Below are positions 56,860 through 64,000 of a DNA stretch of 64,000 nucleotides, piece after piece. The position numbers were made by a program, and so were the translations under genes. The notes beneath the pieces are model-generated. The model was given only the letters and a program-made list of their open reading frames with translations, made no database searches and was not told the DNA's origin. The stretch lies in assembly GCA_963726775.1 (NCBI GenBank), contig CAVSDL010000006.1, positions 186,001-250,000 on the forward strand, read 5' to 3'. How positions within the stretch are numbered: position 1 is the stretch's first letter; each line of letters opens with the position of its first letter. This stretch comes from CAIWHR01 sp963726775 (GTDB lineage Bacteria > Pseudomonadota > Gammaproteobacteria > Burkholderiales > Casimicrobiaceae).

Positions 56860-58269
56860 ATGCTCGCGCGCACGCTCTACGACAAGCTCTGGGACAGCCA
56901 TGTTGTCCGCGCCGAAGCGGACGGGACGGCGCTGCTCTACATCGACCGGCACCTGGTGCATGAGGTGACGAGCCCGCAGGCCTACGAGGGGTTGAAGCTC
57001 GCGGGCCGCGCGCCGTGGCGCGTCGGTTCCATCGTCGCCACCGCCGATCACAACACGCCGACGAAGGACTGGCAGGACGGCATCCGCGATCCGGTGTCGC
57101 GGACGCAGGTCGAGACGCTCGACGCCAATATCCGCGCGCACGGCGCGAAGGCCTATTTCCCTTTCCGCGACAAGCGTCAGGGCATCGTGCACGTCATCGG
57201 TCCCGAGCAGGGTGCAACACTGCCGGGAATGACGGTTGTCTGCGGCGATTCGCATACGAGCACGCATGGGGCATTTGCCGCGCTTGCCTTCGGCATCGGC
57301 ACGTCGGAGGTCGAGCACGTGCTCGCCACGCAGTGCCTGCTGACGAAGAAGTCGAAATCGATGCGGGTTCGCGCCGACGGACGCCTGCCGGCGGGCGTAA
57401 CCGCCAAGGATCTTGCGCTCGCGGTGATCGGGAAGATCGGCACGGCCGGCGGCAGCGGCCACGCGATCGAATTCGCCGGCCCCGCGATCCGCGCGCTTTC
57501 GATGGAAGGCCGGATGACCCTCTGCAACATGTCGATCGAAGCGGGCGCCCGTGCCGGCATGATTGCGGCCGACGACGCGACGCTCGACTATCTGCGCGGC
57601 CGGCCGTTCGCGCCCACGGGTGAACTGTGGGATCGCGCGGTTGCGCATTGGCGCACGCTGCATAGCGATGAGGGCGCCGCGTTCGACACGGTCGTCGTGC
57701 TCGATGCATCGCAGCTGCAGCCGCAGGTGACCTGGGGCACGTCGCCCGAGATGGTCGCCTCCATCGAAGACCGCGTGCCAGACCCGGAACGGGAGAAGGA
57801 TGCGGCGCGCCGCGAGGGCATGGAGCGCGCTCTCGCCTACATGGGTCTGGAGCCAGCCATGCGGATTGCGGACATCCGGATCGACAAGGTGTTCATCGGC
57901 TCGTGCACGAATTCCCGGATCGAGGATCTGCGCGCAGCCGCTGCGGTCGCACGCGGGCGCCGGGTTGCAGGCAGCGTGAAGCTCGCGATGGTCGTGCCGG
58001 GCTCGGGCCTCGTGAAGGCGCAGGCCGAGCGCGAGGGGCTGGACCGCGTGTTCCGCGACGCGGGCTTCGAATGGCGCGAGCCCGGATGTTCGATGTGCCT
58101 CGCGATGAACGACGACCGGCTGGAACCGGGTGAACGCTGCGCGTCGACGTCGAACCGCAATTTCGAGGGACGGCAGGGCGCCGGCGGTCGCACCCATCTC
58201 GTCAGTCCGGAGATGGCGGCAGCCGCCGCGATCGCCGGTCATTTCGTCGACGTGCGCCGGCTCGTCTGA
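56860..58269 (+). CDS. leuC: 3-isopropylmalate dehydratase large subunit
   Basis: Aconitase-like 4Fe-4S subunit of isopropylmalate isomerase, leucine synthesis. 469 residues. It shows VCGDSHTSTHGAFAALAFGI and the three cluster Cys in FIGSCTNSRIEDL and GCSMCLAMNDD, then RCASTSNRNFEGRQG. ATG 56860. Its partner leuD lies 168 bp downstream, with a small lipoprotein gene between them. Confidence 0.97.
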   Translation: MLARTLYDKLWDSHVVRAEADGTALLYIDRHLVHEVTSPQAYEGLKLAGRAPWRVGSIVATADHNTPTKDWQDGIRDPVSRTQVETLDANIRAHGAKAYFPFRDKRQGIVHVIGPEQGATLPGMTVVCGDSHTSTHGAFAALAFGIGTSEVEHVLATQCLLTKKSKSMRVRADGRLPAGVTAKDLALAVIGKIGTAGGSGHAIEFAGPAIRALSMEGRMTLCNMSIEAGARAGMIAADDATLDYLRGRPFAPTGELWDRAVAHWRTLHSDEGAAFDTVVVLDASQLQPQVTWGTSPEMVASIEDRVPDPEREKDAARREGMERALAYMGLEPAMRIADIRIDKVFIGSCTNSRIEDLRAAAAVARGRRVAGSVKLAMVVPGSGLVKAQAEREGLDRVFRDAGFEWREPGCSMCLAMNDDRLEPGERCASTSNRNFEGRQGAGGRTHLVSPEMAAAAAIAGHFVDVRRLV

Positions 58270-58291
58270 CGCACGCTCAGGGAGATCGAAC

Positions 58292-58438
58292 ATGCCCAAA
58301 AGACTCGCTGCATGGCTTACGCTCGCAAGCCTGGTCGTTCTGGTAACGGGCTGCAACACGATCCAGGGCGCCGGCAAGGACGTCAAGGCGGCCGGAGGCG
58401 CCGTCGAGAAGGCGGCCGAAAAGGCGAAGCCCTACTGA
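58292..58438 (+). CDS. ecnA: Entericidin A/B family lipoprotein
   Basis: 48 residues. Signal peptide MPKRLAAWLTLASLVVLVTG with Cys at the lipobox, then the family core CNTIQGAGKDVKAAGGAVEK and an Ala/Lys-rich end. GGGAG precedes ATG 58292. The stop overlaps the leuD start (TGATG). Small entericidin-like genes between leuC and leuD are seen in other betaproteobacteria. Entericidins were described as bacteriolytic lipoprotein and antidote in E. coli; here only one gene is present and the role is unknown. Confidence 0.9.
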   Translation: MPKRLAAWLTLASLVVLVTGCNTIQGAGKDVKAAGGAVEKAAEKAKPY

Positions 58439-59076
58439 TGCAACCCTTTCGCATCCTCACGGGGCTCGTAGTACCGCTCGACCGCGCCAACGTCGACACC
58501 GACGCGATCATCCCGAAGCAATTCCTGAAGTCGATCAAGCGGTCGGGCTTCGGAGTGAACCTGTTCGACGCCTGGCGCTATCTCGACCATGGCGAGCCGG
58601 GGATGGACAACGCGCGCCGGCCGCTCAATCCGGATTTCGTCCTGAACGAGCCGCGCTACCAAGGTGCGCAGATCCTGGTTGCGCGGCGCAATTTCGGCTG
58701 CGGCAGTTCGCGCGAGCACGCGCCCTGGGCGCTCGGCGACTACGGCTTCCGCGCAGTGATCGCGCCGTCGTTTGCCGACATTTTCTTCAACAACTGCTTC
58801 AAGAACGGCCTCCTGCCGGTGGTGCTGACCGAGGCGCAGGTGGACGCATTGTTCGCTGCGGCCAAGGCATTCCCGGGATTCCGGCTGACCGTGGACCTGG
58901 AGCGGCAGTTGGTGACGACCACTGACGGGGCGATGTCGTTCGCGTTCGATGTCGAACCCTTCCGCAAGCACTGCCTGCTGAACGGGCTGGACGATATCGC
59001 GCTGACGCTCGCGCACGCGGACGCGATCCGCGCGTTCGAGGCGAAGCGTCACGGCGACCAGCCGTGGCTCGTGTGA
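58438..59076 (+). CDS. leuD: 3-isopropylmalate dehydratase small subunit
   Basis: Swivelling-domain subunit of isopropylmalate isomerase; pairs with LeuC. 212 residues. VVPLDRANVDTDAIIPKQFL at the start, the substrate-binding NFGCGSSREHAPWAL, and FADIFFNNCFKNGLLPV. Coupled to the upstream lipoprotein gene by a 1-nt overlap. leuB follows 92 bp later. Confidence 0.97.
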   Translation: MQPFRILTGLVVPLDRANVDTDAIIPKQFLKSIKRSGFGVNLFDAWRYLDHGEPGMDNARRPLNPDFVLNEPRYQGAQILVARRNFGCGSSREHAPWALGDYGFRAVIAPSFADIFFNNCFKNGLLPVVLTEAQVDALFAAAKAFPGFRLTVDLERQLVTTTDGAMSFAFDVEPFRKHCLLNGLDDIALTLAHADAIRAFEAKRHGDQPWLV

Positions 59077-59168
59077 TTCCGCGGAATCTTCGCGCGGGTC
59101 GCGCACGCGGGAGAAAAATCCAGGCGCGGGCTCCCGGCGTCCGCGTGTTCCTCGAAGCTCCTGATCCC

Positions 59169-60245
59169 ATGAAAATCGCCCTGCTGCCCGGCGACGGCAT
59201 CGGCCCCGAAATCGTGCGTGAAGCCGTCAAGGTGCTTGACGCGCTCAGGTTATCGGGTATCGCCGTCGAGACGGAAACCGCGCCCATCGGCGGCGCCGGA
59301 TTCGACGCGGCCAGGCATCCGCTGCCCGAGGCGACGCTGGCGTTGGCACGAACGGCCGATGCGGTGCTGCTGGGCGCCGTCGGCGGCCCACGGTACGACG
59401 CGCTGCCGCGCGCGCTTCGGCCGGAGCAGGGCATCCTCGGCATTCGCAAGGCACTGTCCCTGTTCGCCAACCTCCGCCCCGCGCGGCTGTTTCCGGAACT
59501 CGTTGCGTCGTCGACGTTGAAACCCGAGATCGTGGCCGGCCTCGACCTGATGATCATCCGGGAGCTGACCGGCGACATCTATTTCGGAGAGCCCCGCGGC
59601 CGGCGGAAGAACGCGGCCGGCGACGACGAAGGCTTCGACACGATGCTCTACAGCGCGACCGAAATCCGGCGCATCGCGCGCGTCGGATTCGAAACGGCGC
59701 GCAAGCGCAACGGAAAATTGTGCTCGGTCGACAAGGCCAACGTGCTCGATACGAGCATCCTCTGGCGCGAGGTCGTCGCCGCCATGGGCGCAGAATATCC
59801 GGACGTTGCGCTATCGCACATGTACGTCGACAACGCGGCGATGCAGCTCGTGCGCGATCCGAAGCAATTCGACGTGATCGTGACCGGGAACATCTTCGGC
59901 GACATCCTTTCCGACGAGGCATCGATGCTCGCGGGCTCGATCGGCATGCTGCCTTCGGCTTCGCTCGCGGCGGACGGCAAGGGGCTCTACGAGCCGATCC
60001 ATGGTTCGGCCCCCGACATTGCCGGCCAGGACAAGGCGAACCCGCTGGCGACCCTCTTGTCGCTCGGCATGATGTTCCGTTACACGTTCGCGCGCGCCGA
60101 TCTGGCGGACCGGATCGAGGCCGCCGTGCATGCGGTGCTCCGCAAGGGTCTTCGCACCGCGGATATCGCGCTCCCGGGCGAGTCCGCGATCGGGACGCGG
60201 GCGATGGGCGATGCGGTGGTTGCTGCATTGCAGCACACCGGTTGA
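59169..60245 (+). CDS. leuB: 3-isopropylmalate dehydrogenase
   Basis: Oxidative decarboxylation of 3-isopropylmalate with NAD. 358 residues. KIALLPGDGIGPEIV, VGGPRYDALPRALRPEQGIL, the Arg pair in LRPARLFPEL, DNAAMQLVRDP with the metal Asp, GDILSDEASMLAGSIGML and EPIHGSAPDIAGQDKANP mark the family. ATG 59169 fits the family start; upstream in-frame sequence is Arg-rich and unlike it. Related to Icd encoded at 33.8 kb. Confidence 0.97.
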   Translation: MKIALLPGDGIGPEIVREAVKVLDALRLSGIAVETETAPIGGAGFDAARHPLPEATLALARTADAVLLGAVGGPRYDALPRALRPEQGILGIRKALSLFANLRPARLFPELVASSTLKPEIVAGLDLMIIRELTGDIYFGEPRGRRKNAAGDDEGFDTMLYSATEIRRIARVGFETARKRNGKLCSVDKANVLDTSILWREVVAAMGAEYPDVALSHMYVDNAAMQLVRDPKQFDVIVTGNIFGDILSDEASMLAGSIGMLPSASLAADGKGLYEPIHGSAPDIAGQDKANPLATLLSLGMMFRYTFARADLADRIEAAVHAVLRKGLRTADIALPGESAIGTRAMGDAVVAALQHTG

Positions 60246-60266
60246 TTCGTGGTACGATTGACCGTC

Positions 60267-60392
60267 ATGTGCGAATTTTCCAACGATCTGCGCCCGCGCG
60301 TTTCGCCGGGCGGACTCGCCGCGATCGCCGCCGCACTCGAGTCGGCCGGCGACGGTCTCGTTGCGAAAACAGCGACGAGCAAGACGGCCTGA
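60267..60392 (+). CDS. Short ORF (41 codons) between leuB and asd, doubtful
   Basis: MCEFSNDLRPRVSPGG then an Ala-rich stretch and a Lys/Thr/Ala tail. It has no obvious ribosome-binding site and no family. It fills most of the leuB-asd gap and lies on the same strand. Low confidence; it may be only intergenic sequence. Confidence 0.25.
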   Translation: MCEFSNDLRPRVSPGGLAAIAAALESAGDGLVAKTATSKTA

Positions 60393-60480
60393 CAGGTCGC
60401 CTCGGTTCCGCTGTCGCCTCCGCGAGCGGTAACCGGAGGCGAGCCAGAACGCGGGGCTTTGGACCATCAGGGTGACCGCA

Positions 60481-61590
60481 ATGCACATCGGTTTCGTCGG
60501 TTGGCGCGGGATGGTCGGGTCGGTGCTCATGCAGCGGATGCAGGCCGAGCGCGATTTCGACCGGATCGAACCGGAATTCTTCTCGACGTCGAGCGTCGGG
60601 GCCGCAGGCCCGGCGGTCGGTAAGCGCACGCGCCCTCTGCGGAGCGCGACCGACCTCGCGGCGCTCGGGGACCTCGACGCCATCGTCACCTGCCAGGGCG
60701 GCGACTGGACCAGCGACGTGTTCCCGCGGCTGCGCGCATCGGGATGGAACGGCTACTGGATCGACGCCGCGTCGACGCTGCGGATGGAGGACGACGCGGT
60801 GATCATTCTCGATCCGGTCAACCGTGGCGTGATCGACGCGGCGCTCGCCAAAGGCGTGAAGAATTACATCGGCGGCAACTGCACGGTCAGCCTGATGATG
60901 ATGGCGCTGGCCGGACTCTTCCGGCACGACCTGATCGAGTGGATGACGTGCATGACCTACCAGGCCGCGTCGGGCGCCGGCGCGCAGAACATGCGCGAAC
61001 TGTTGCAGCAGATGGGCGAGGCGCATCTCGCGGCGAAGAATCTGCTCGACGATCCGCATTCGGCGATCCTCGACATCGACCGCGAAGTCGCGGGCATCCT
61101 GCGCGACGAGCGCTTTCCGACCGAACACTTCGGCGTGCCGCTTGCCGGCAGCCTGATCCCCTGGATCGACAAGGATCTGGGAAACGGCATGAGCCGCGAG
61201 GAATGGAAGGGCGGCGCGGAGACGAACAAGATTCTGGGCCGGGAACAGGCGCCGATCGTCGTCGATTCGATCTGTGTGCGCATCGGGGCCATGCGTTGCC
61301 ATTCGCAGGCGCTGACGATCAAGCTCCGGCGCGACGTCGCGCTGGCGGAGATCGAGGAGATGCTCGCGAGCGCCAACGAGTGGGTCCGGGTCGTCCCCAA
61401 CACGCGCGACGAGAGCCTGCGCCGCCTCACGCCTGCGGCGGTTACGGGAGTGCTCGAGATTCCCGTGGGCCGCCTGCGCAAGCTCGCGATGGGTGGCGAA
61501 TATCTCGGCGCGTTCACCGTCGGCGATCAGTTGCTGTGGGGCGCCGCCGAACCGTTGCGTCGCATGGTGCGCATTCTGCTGGAACGGTGA
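60481..61590 (+). CDS. asd: Aspartate-semialdehyde dehydrogenase
   Basis: Reduces aspartyl phosphate, the branch point to lysine/diaminopimelate, threonine and methionine. 369 residues, the gammaproteobacterial-type length. NADP motif GFVGWRGMVGSVL, catalytic Cys in GGNCTVSLMMMAL, TYQAASGAGAQNM, and the substrate Arg/His region RIGAMRCHSQALTIKL. AGGGTGA precedes ATG 60481; GTG 60472 is a less likely start. Last gene of the leu-asd run. Confidence 0.97.
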   Translation: MHIGFVGWRGMVGSVLMQRMQAERDFDRIEPEFFSTSSVGAAGPAVGKRTRPLRSATDLAALGDLDAIVTCQGGDWTSDVFPRLRASGWNGYWIDAASTLRMEDDAVIILDPVNRGVIDAALAKGVKNYIGGNCTVSLMMMALAGLFRHDLIEWMTCMTYQAASGAGAQNMRELLQQMGEAHLAAKNLLDDPHSAILDIDREVAGILRDERFPTEHFGVPLAGSLIPWIDKDLGNGMSREEWKGGAETNKILGREQAPIVVDSICVRIGAMRCHSQALTIKLRRDVALAEIEEMLASANEWVRVVPNTRDESLRRLTPAAVTGVLEIPVGRLRKLAMGGEYLGAFTVGDQLLWGAAEPLRRMVRILLER

Positions 61591-61959
61591 TGCATATGCG
61601 CCCTTCGGTGGCACGCGGGCCGGCATGACGCGTTTGGGCATGTTTTGTCGTGCCGGGCGCTCCGTCGGCGGTCGCCATGGCCCCTCGCGGTTGTGGTGCA
61701 CACTGCAGCGCGAATGCAACAGCTGCCGCAATAGGCCTGCCGCAGCCTTCCGCGGCGCGTATTGGCACTATATCTTGTAGTTATCGCGCACCGGCGCCGC
61801 TAGACCTTGAGCTTGCCGACGGTCCCGGGCGTCGAGTCGGCGTCGAGGATCGGCAAATTGCCGGAAATAAATGCAAGCTAATACCGAGGTTTAGCTTGCG
61901 TGGCTAAACCCATGATGTTATGTTTGGTTGCAGAATCCGAAATCTCGGAAGGGGTAGGC
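61591..61959 (+). promoter_or_regulatory. 369-bp gap and leader of fimV with a stem-loop
   Basis: No gene seen. A perfect 9-bp inverted repeat, GCAAGCTAA (61873-61881) and TTAGCTTGC (61891-61899) with a 9-nt centre, lies about 60 bp before fimV. A GGAAGGGG ribosome-binding site is at 61948-61955. The hairpin has no T-tract. The last 200 bp are less GC-rich than the surroundings, as expected for a promoter region, but I cannot place a promoter. Confidence 0.5.
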
Positions 61960-64000
61960 ATGCGAGCAAAACCCATCCTGAAGTTCAGCTTGTTGGCAAC
62001 CGCGCTTGCCTTTACCGGCACGGCCGCGGCGCTCGGCTTGGGCAAGCTGACGGTGAATTCGTCGCTCGGCCAGCCGCTGTCTGCGAGCATCGAACTCACT
62101 TCCGCGGCGAAGGAAGAAACCGATTCGCTGTCGGCCAAGGTCGCCGATCCGTCGCTCTACCGCCAGAACAACCTGTCGTACCAGGGTGTTCTTTCACGCG
62201 CACGCATCAGCCTCGAGCGCGGGCAGAACGGCGAGCCCTATCTCAAGGTCACGACGCAGGGTGCCGTCAACGAGCCGTACCTGGACCTGCTCGTCGAAAT
62301 CAACTGGGCCTCGGGTCGCGTGGTTCGCGATTACACATTTCTGCTCGACCCGCCGGGTGCCGTCGCGCCGCTGACCGAGGTCGAGCCGATGACGCCGCTG
62401 CGCGCGGGACCGGGTTCGCCGCGGGCCGCGCAACCGGGCGCGCAACCAGCGGCGGCGCGCCCGCAACCGACCGGGGCGGCCGGCGATTCGTATACCGTCA
62501 GGCGTGGCGATACGCTGTCGAAGATCGCTATCGAGTACAAGTCCCAGGATGTGACGCTGGAGCAGATGCTGGTTGCGATGTTCCGGAAGAACGAGGAAGC
62601 ATTCGACGCCAGGAACATGAACCGCTTGCGCACCGGCGCGATTATCTCGATCCCGAGCACCGATGAAACGGCGGCCACGCCGACGACGGAGGCGACGAAG
62701 ATCGTGCGCGTGCAGGCGACCGATTGGCGTGCTTATCGCGACAGTGTCGCGGCCGCGGCGCCGCCGGCCGAAGGCGTGGGCGGTCGCGCGTCGACCGGCA
62801 AGATCGGCACGGTCGTGGATGAGAAAACCCCGGCGGCTGCCGCCGGACGCGACCAGCTCAGGGTTTCACGCGAGGCCGGGCAGGGCAAGGGCGCGGCGTT
62901 GGAGGATGCGGTGGCACGCGACAAGGCGCTGAAGGAAGCGCAGGCGCGCATTGCCGACCTCGAAAAGACTTTGAAGGATCTGCAGCGGATGGTCGAGCTG
63001 CGGAGCCAGACGGGTGCCCAGTTGCAGGCGCAGGCCGATGCCGCGAAGGGCAAGGCTCCCCCGCCCGCTGCGGTGCCTTCGCCCGCGCCGATCGCCAAGG
63101 CGCCGGAACCGATTCTCGTAGCGAAGGCGCCCGAGCCGATCAAGGCTCCGGAGCCCATCAAGGCCGAGCCTCCGAAGGCGGCGGAGCCCCCCAAGATCGA
63201 GCCGCCCAAGGCCGCAGAGCCGCCGAAGGCCGAACCGATCAAGGCCGAGCCGCCCAAGGCGGAAGTCGCGCCGGCCTCGGAACCACCCAAACCCGTCGAA
63301 GCGCCCAAGGCAGCGGAAGAGCCGAAAGCTCCCCCGCCGGCGCCGAAGGTCGTCCCCAAAGCCGCAGCCAAGGCGGCGCCCGGATTCGTCGAGGAGCTGA
63401 TGTCGAACACGCCGACCTGGGCGATCGGCGGTGGCGCATTGGTGATTCTGGGCGGCATTGCGGCATTGGTCGCTGCCCGCCGGCGCAAGACGACCAAGTT
63501 CGAGGACAGCATCATTTCGGGCACGGACATCAAGACCAATACGGTGTTCGGTTCAACCGGCGGCGGCGTGGTGAACACGGGCGACAACTCGCTCGCCAGC
63601 GACTTCAGCCGCGAGGGTCTCGGCAACATCGACACCGACGAAGTCGATCCGATCGCGGAAGCCGAGGTGTACCTCGCCTACGGCCGCGACGCGCAGGCCG
63701 AGGAAATCCTCAAGGACGCGCTCAAGAAGGACGCGCAGCGGCAGGAGATCTACCTCAAGCTGCTCGAGATCCACGCGCAGCACAACAAGCCCTCTGCTTT
63801 CGAAACCGTCGCCGCGGAACTCTACGCCGTGTCGCAAGGCCATGGCGAGGTCTGGCAGAAGGCGGTCGGCCTCGGGCGGCAGCTCGATCCGAACAATCCG
63901 ATGTTCGGCGAGAGCGGTTCCGGTGCGGCCGCTGCTGCCGCCGCCGCTGCCGGCGCGAGCGCCAAGGCCGCTGCCGAGCCGGAATCGATTGCCGTCGAGC
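61960..64000 (+). CDS. fimV: FimV/TspA-type pilus assembly and polarity protein (3' truncated by window edge)
   Basis: Large inner-membrane protein; in Pseudomonas FimV is needed for type IV pilus secretin assembly, twitching and polar organisation. 680 residues are seen. Signal peptide (1-26); FimV N-terminal domain (LGLGKLTVNSSLGQPLSASI); LysM peptidoglycan-binding domain near 177-225 (YTVRRGDTLSKIA); a coiled coil near 305-350; then a Pro/Lys/Glu/Ala repeat region (about 385-465, APEPIK and AEPPK units). A single membrane helix lies near 488-508. The cytoplasmic part has TPR-like EAEVYLAYGRDAQAEEIL. The C-terminal cytoplasmic domain lies outside the window. Confidence 0.95.
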   Translation, partial: MRAKPILKFSLLATALAFTGTAAALGLGKLTVNSSLGQPLSASIELTSAAKEETDSLSAKVADPSLYRQNNLSYQGVLSRARISLERGQNGEPYLKVTTQGAVNEPYLDLLVEINWASGRVVRDYTFLLDPPGAVAPLTEVEPMTPLRAGPGSPRAAQPGAQPAAARPQPTGAAGDSYTVRRGDTLSKIAIEYKSQDVTLEQMLVAMFRKNEEAFDARNMNRLRTGAIISIPSTDETAATPTTEATKIVRVQATDWRAYRDSVAAAAPPAEGVGGRASTGKIGTVVDEKTPAAAAGRDQLRVSREAGQGKGAALEDAVARDKALKEAQARIADLEKTLKDLQRMVELRSQTGAQLQAQADAAKGKAPPPAAVPSPAPIAKAPEPILVAKAPEPIKAPEPIKAEPPKAAEPPKIEPPKAAEPPKAEPIKAEPPKAEVAPASEPPKPVEAPKAAEEPKAPPPAPKVVPKAAAKAAPGFVEELMSNTPTWAIGGGALVILGGIAALVAARRRKTTKFEDSIISGTDIKTNTVFGSTGGGVVNTGDNSLASDFSREGLGNIDTDEVDPIAEAEVYLAYGRDAQAEEILKDALKKDAQRQEIYLKLLEIHAQHNKPSAFETVAAELYAVSQGHGEVWQKAVGLGRQLDPNNPMFGESGSGAAAAAAAAAGASAKAAAEPESIAVE

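Noticed and set aside
53673..56873. Minus-strand open frame of about 1066 codons opposite mutL and miaA
   Set aside because: Antisense shadow rich in Arg, His and Gly with no recognisable domain.
58292..58438. Entericidin toxin-antidote pair
   Set aside because: Only one small lipoprotein gene is present; no second entericidin-like frame is adjacent.

Overview
The window is about 64 kb of high-GC DNA (roughly two thirds G+C) from the chromosome of a betaproteobacterium, most likely a member or close relative of the Burkholderiales. I infer this from gene order and gene content: hisHAFIE-hinT-tatABC-degS-petABC-sspAB, pcnB-folK-dgk-panC, icd/cspA/clpS/clpA, xseB-ispA-dxs and leuC-ecn-leuD-leuB-asd-fimV are all typical betaproteobacterial clusters. 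An orphan Bug/TctC-type periplasmic receptor, a FolE2-type GTP cyclohydrolase and an AlgZ/AlgR-type two-component pair point the same way. No phage, integrase, transposase, CRISPR array, plasmid or integrative-element gene was recognised. This is core chromosome with a few accessory insertions.

Layout. 1-5.5 kb (+): end of the histidine operon (hisH is cut by the window edge), then hinT and the Tat translocase. 5.5-6.8 kb (-): a DegS/DegQ-type envelope protease. 6.9-11.0 kb (+): cytochrome bc1 complex (petABC) and the starvation regulators sspA and sspB; the Rieske subunit carries a Tat-type signal and lies close to the tat genes. 11.0-17.6 kb: a looser region with tRNA-Thr, a membrane-anchored protein of unknown function, an SDR, a 214-bp heptanucleotide tandem repeat, a frameshifted D-2-hydroxyacid dehydrogenase, a quinone oxidoreductase and an AMP-forming ligase. 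17.7-21.1 kb (-): dnaE. 21.2-28.1 kb (+): a small lipoprotein, an alpha/beta hydrolase, an EamA transporter and a four-gene MacAB/Dev-type ABC exporter. 28.1-33.6 kb (-): Bug receptor, panC, deoxynucleoside kinase, folK, pcnB and a pseudouridine synthase. 33.8-41.0 kb: icd, cspA (-), clpS-clpA, aceA and thpR.

41.1-46.7 kb is accessory: a large adenylate cyclase-STAND ATPase-TPR fusion with a complete set of predicted cyclase residues, a lipoprotein, a sulfurtransferase and a Rieske oxygenase. 47-50.9 kb (+): isoprenoid precursor genes (xseB-ispA-dxs) and folE2. 51-53.1 kb: a LytS/AlgZ-type kinase and a LytTR regulator, separated by a duplicated 48-bp module that carries a short overlapping ORF. 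53.3-56.8 kb: a glutamine amidotransferase, mutL and miaA. 56.9-61.6 kb: leucine and aspartate-family biosynthesis, with an entericidin-like lipoprotein inside the leu operon. 62.0 kb to the end: fimV, cut by the window edge.

Most of the window is housekeeping. The parts that deserve a second look are the cyclase-STAND-TPR protein, the heptanucleotide array beside a broken gene, the duplicated 48-bp module that supplies a start site, the long structured leader of aceA, the missing panB, and hairpins inside or in front of operons (tatA/tatB, the exporter operon, fimV). I found no clear multi-gene system that looks wholly new.
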